7,624 bases of DNA from an uncultured Candidatus Udaeobacter sp. (GTDB lineage Bacteria > Verrucomicrobiota > Verrucomicrobiia > Chthoniobacterales > UBA10450), in assembly GCA_955652715.1 (NCBI GenBank), contig CATPBS010000258.1, positions 1 through 7,624 on the forward strand. The letters run 5' to 3'. Of this stretch, positions 4,743 through 7,624 are shown piece after piece; position 1 is the first letter of the stretch, and the number at the start of each line of letters is the position of its first letter. The position numbers were made by a program, and so were the translations under genes. The notes under the pieces are model-generated. The model saw only the letters and a program-made list of their open reading frames with translations. It was not told where the DNA came from and made no database searches.

Positions 4743-5078
4743 ATGCAAACGCCAGAAATCACCGCATATCTGAAGACCTATTGTGGCTGGAGCGCCGGTG
4801 TGCGCGCCGTGTTGGCCAAATACAATCTTCCATACACAGAAAAGGACATTATCCAGAATCCGGCGTTCCGGTGGGAAATGGAGACCAAGAGCGGGCAGCC
4901 GCTTTCGCCCTGTGTCGAAATCAATGGGCAGATGCTCGCCGACGTTAGCGGCGAGGAAGTCGAACGGTACTTGATCGATAATAATATCGCCCAGCCGAGC
5001 GACGCTGCGACAGACGTTCCGACAAACGCGCCTTGTGCGACCGAAGAACACGAGGGTGTCGTGAAGCTGAATCTGTGA
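4743..5078 (+). CDS. Glutaredoxin-family protein with CGWS (CxxS) active site
   Basis: The product is 111 residues, ATG 4743 to TGA 5076-5078. The thioredoxin fold is recognisable: a first strand ITAYLKTYC, active site C14-G-W-S17, helix AGVRAVLAKYNLPYTEKDI, then SGQPLSPCVEINGQMLADVS in the place of the cis-proline loop (S55-P56), and the C-terminal helix EEVERYL. The second active-site Cys is Ser, as in monothiol glutaredoxins, so disulfide reduction by a dithiol mechanism is not expected. Deglutathionylation or a CxxS isomerase-like activity is more likely. C57 directly after the cis-proline and C98 in a roughly 30-residue tail are additional cysteines that could act as partners. GAGG touches the ATG, too close for normal ribosome binding. 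The protein is cytoplasmic. Confidence 0.85.
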   Translation: MQTPEITAYLKTYCGWSAGVRAVLAKYNLPYTEKDIIQNPAFRWEMETKSGQPLSPCVEINGQMLADVSGEEVERYLIDNNIAQPSDAATDVPTNAPCATEEHEGVVKLNL

Positions 5079-5199
5079 TTTGTTAAAAGGGTTGCAACGT
5101 TAAGAAGTTGAATAGGTGAGCCGCTGAGAGGTCAAAGAGTCAGAAAGGTTAAGCTGTTTTTAACCTTGTAACTCTTTTAACTTTTTTAACCTTTCAGCG
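5079..5199 (+). promoter_or_regulatory. AT-rich leader with imperfect inverted repeat and TTTTAAC micro-repeats before the PBP gene
   Basis: TAAC(C/T) recurs at 5161, 5169, 5178 and 5187 (spacing 8, 9, 9), embedded in T runs. GAAAGGTTAA (starting about 5145) can pair with TTAACCTTTC (about 5185-5195). Around it the left arm beginning CGCTGAGAGGT (about 5121) pairs imperfectly with the right arm ending AACCTTTCAGCG, just before ATG 5200. The structure could terminate the glutaredoxin transcript or hide the PBP start region. No gene is present. Confidence 0.45.
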
Positions 5200-7370
5200 A
5201 TGAAATTGTTCGCTCGTCTTCGATCGTCAAAGAGAAGACGCGGGAACATTCTTTTTCGATACGGCTGGAAGGTCGCGCTGCTGATATTACTCGCGGCTGG
5301 CGGCTTCGCCGTTTTTCTCTTTTACGGGACATGGGCGCAGACCTTCGACATGAAGAACGTCGGCGAAATGCCGGAGCGCAACACGGTTTACGATGTCGAT
5401 GGAAAAATTACAGCCGTCTAGCTGGCGCGAACCGTCTCAAAGTTTCTCTGAGCGAAGTCTCGCCGTTTTTCATCACTGCGGTGTTAGCGCGCGAGGACGC
5501 TCGTTTTTACGAGCACAAGGGTATTGATTGGCGCGGGATTTTGCGCGCTTTAGTCCGCGACATCACGAGCGGCTCAGCCAAGGAAGGCGCCAGCAGTATC
5601 ACTCAGCAGCTTGCCCGAAATAGCCTTCCACTCGGTGGCCGCACCCTCAGCCGGAAAATACTGGAAGCAATGGTGGCGCTGCGCATCGAGCGCCAGTTTA
5701 CCAAGCAGCAGATTCTCGAGCTTTATATTAATCGGATTTATTTCGGCAACGGTTGTTATGGGGTTGAGACCGCTTCACAAGCTTACTTTGGAAAGAGCGC
5801 CTCAAAGCTGAATCTTCCCGAAGCTGCGCTCCTGGCCGGATTGATCCGCGGCCCGAATCGTTTTTCACAACTGAGAAACCCGGAAGGCGCGCGGATTCAA
5901 CGCAACATCGTTCTGGATCGGATGGTGGCGTTGAAAAAACTTTCGACGGCAGAAGCCGAAGATGCCAAGCGGGCGAAAATCACGCCACATCCGAAGCGTA
6001 TGCCTTTTATTCAGGAGAATTATGCAATGGACGCGGTGCAGCGTGATCTGAATCTGTTGTTAACGCAGGATCAGATCGATAATGGCGGCCTGTCGATCTA
6101 TACGACGCTCGATCCGGCCGTGCAAAGCTCCGCACAGGATGCGCTCGAGACGCAACTCACAAAGATCGAGCACCAATCCAATTTCCATCATCCGCTTAAA
6201 GCGAATTACAAACCACCGGAGAACGGAGAAGGGGATTCAGCCATGCCTTACCTCGAGGGCGCGGTGGTTTTGATCGACAATGCCAGCGGCGGCATTCGCG
6301 CACTCGTTGGCGGGCGCGATTACGCGCAAAGCAAATTCAACCGGGCGCTCACTCCGGCAAACCGGCAGGTTGGTTCGGCATTCAAGCCATTCGTGTACAC
6401 GATTGCCTTCAATCATGGGCTGTTGCCCGGTGCTGCGATCAGCGATGGCCCGATTCGACCCGGTGAAATCGAGGGCGCGGGGAGTTGGTCCCCCGCAAAT
6501 TCCGACGGCACGTACGGCGGCATAATGCCTTGCTCCTACGGCCTCATCCATTCACGCAACACAATGAGTGTGCGGGTTGGACAATTCGCCGGGCTCGATG
6601 CGGTGCAAAAGGTGGCTAACGATCTCGGCGTTTCTCAAAACATTCCGAGTGGCCCGGCGATCTACATTGGCTCGTTCGAGACGAACCTGAAAGCTCTAAC
6701 TGCGGCGTACTCTGTCTTTCCCAATGCCGGACTGCGCAAGCAGGCTTACATCATTGAGCGCATCGACAATCAGCAGCACAAACCGATTTATCGGACTGCG
6801 CATATCTCTGTGCCCACGTTGGACCCAAGCGCAGCTTGGATGACTTCGCAGCTAATGGAAGAAGTTTTGACCAAGGGCACTGCCGCCAGCGCGCGCTCAC
6901 TCGGCTTCAGATTGCCTGCGGCAGGCAAGACCGGCACTACCAATGACTACAAAGATGCCTGGTTCGTGGGTTATACCAGCACGCTGACCTGCGGTGTTTG
7001 GGTCGGATTCGATCAGCCGACAACGATTGTCCCACACGGCTATGGCGCTGCTCTGGCGTTGCCAGTGTGGACACAGGTAATGAACAAAGCGGCGCAACAT
7101 TATCCAGCCGAGCCATTGCAACCAAGCATGCCGATCCAACACGCGACGGTCTGTTCCATTTCCAATCAGCTTGCCACCACAGGATGTACGGCGGCTGAGA
7201 GCGCTTACGACATCGATTTACCCGCAGACAAAGTGCCGACTGCTGCGTGCCAGGTGCATGGCGGTTCGCAATGGCCGTTTGCACAGCAGGTCCCGGGTCT
7301 GCCCCAAAAGGCCGCAAACTTCCCCGGCCGGTTGTTCAAATCGTTCCGGAGGCTCTTCGGTGGACGGTGA
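5200..7370 (+). CDS. Class A penicillin-binding protein (bifunctional peptidoglycan synthase, PBP1A-like), interrupted by a one-base frameshift
   Basis: It polymerises lipid II and cross-links peptidoglycan on the periplasmic face of the inner membrane. The N-terminus starts at ATG 5200: a basic cytoplasmic tail, then a membrane helix about 23-43 (VALLILLAAGGFAVFLF). That frame reads MPERNTVYDVDGKI, then hits TAG 5419-5421. The rest continues in the frame one base back (YSRLAGANRLKVSL...) to TGA 7368-7370. One extra T at ATTACA (5407-5412) would give DGKIYSRLAG, the expected join, and a protein of about 723 residues. Glycosyltransferase domain: catalytic Glu in REDARFYEHKG (E99 of the joined protein), EGASSITQQLARN, and RIYFGNGCYGVE. 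Transpeptidase: S393-A-F-K (nucleophile codon 6375), S452-R-N, and K577-T-G. The C-terminal tail has several Cys and a basic end. No Shine-Dalgarno sequence. The single lesion in an otherwise intact gene suggests sequencing error or very recent mutation. Confidence 0.9.
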
Positions 7371-7522
7371 ATGTCACGTCCCTGTCACTACACATTATTG
7401 CTAAACTTCCGTAGTCGCTCCCAGTGTGGGTTCGTCGCGCAGGGTGATCAAGCGCTCAGCGACGGCTCACGAGTTTTGTTTTGCAGAATAGAACTTCGCG
7501 AAATCCGGCCAACCTATCTTTT
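7371..7522. other. Gap between convergent PBP and end-of-window gene
   Basis: No gene seen. Only weak inverted pairs are present (CCCAGTGTGGG near 7423; GTCGCT/AGCGAC with a long loop, about 7414-7464). No clear terminator for either convergent gene. Confidence 0.35.
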
Positions 7523-7624
7523 CTATGGTTGAGCGGTCCACACCCAGTGGATCTTGCCGTTCTTATCGAAGTGCCACGCTGCGCCGCCGGTAGCGACAAT
7601 CACTGAACTGAAATCGACGGTGGC
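7523..7624 (-). CDS. 3' end of a minus-strand gene, unknown function (partial, 33 aa visible)
   Basis: Read from the window edge on the minus strand the frame is open for 33 codons and stops at TAG 7525-7523. The visible C-terminus is ATVDFSSVIVATGGAAWHFD followed by KNGKIHWVWTAQP. Alternating hydrophobic strands with a W-H-F and a W-V-W patch look like the last two beta-strands of a small alpha/beta-barrel fold such as the SnoaL/NTF2-like group, where WHF...G(K/R)I is common. That family guess is weak because so little is visible. It is convergent with the PBP gene. Confidence 0.5.
   Translation of the reverse strand, partial: ATVDFSSVIVATGGAAWHFDKNGKIHWVWTAQP

Noticed and set aside
5400..5412. 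Programmed -1 ribosomal frameshift in the PBP gene
   Set aside because: The A-run lacks a proper X-XXY-YYZ heptamer in the right phase, no stimulatory structure was noticed, and such shifts are not known in class A PBPs.
5331..7370. PBP starting at the internal ATG 5331
   Set aside because: The first 26 codons from that ATG are the wrong-frame shadow of the true N-terminus and membrane segment encoded from 5200.

Overview
The window looks like chromosomal DNA from a soil-type member of the Verrucomicrobiota (Chthoniobacterales / 'Candidatus Udaeobacter'-like). This rests on remembered resemblance of several proteins (the class A PBP, the CxxS glutaredoxin, the small CxxC proteins, the Thr-rich secreted protein) and on the scarcity of Shine-Dalgarno sequences before the genes. 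It is an inference, not a search result. No tRNA, rRNA, CRISPR array, transposase or integrase is visible.

Layout. 1-327 is the 3' part of a (+) gene, probably a fragment of an (alpha/alpha)-toroid type protein. 328-611 is a DUF1360-type membrane protein split between two frames. 612-920 is mostly non-coding and holds one doubtful 42-aa basic ORF. 921-1286 encodes a small secreted Thr-rich protein, followed by a run of four stem-loops (1301-1469). 1527-2134 holds two small, possibly real, minus-strand genes.

2311-3905 is a regulatory-looking block on the + strand. It has two paralogous four-cysteine (CxxC...CPTxxC) proteins, the second overlapping by ATGA an ECF-type sigma factor. A 46-bp element is duplicated upstream of the two paralogues with its internal spacing preserved. 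No classical anti-sigma gene follows the sigma factor. 4002-4190 (-) is a tiny lipoprotein, divergent from a CsbD-family stress protein (4442-4627, +), with four CGTGCGA-like motifs in the region between them. 4743-5078 is a CxxS glutaredoxin that may be translated from a leaderless mRNA. 5200-7370 is a class A penicillin-binding protein with all key motifs but one apparent single-base deletion near 5409. The window ends in the last 33 codons of a convergent minus-strand gene (7523-7624).

The genes suggest an envelope and stress theme: peptidoglycan synthase, lipoprotein, secreted protein, CsbD, glutaredoxin and an ECF sigma factor. That they form one regulon is only a hypothesis. The most promising undescribed element is the paired four-Cys proteins with a shared upstream element and coupling to an ECF sigma factor. 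Two frameshifts and one possibly truncated gene in 7.6 kb mean that indel errors in the sequence must be ruled out before calling gene decay.
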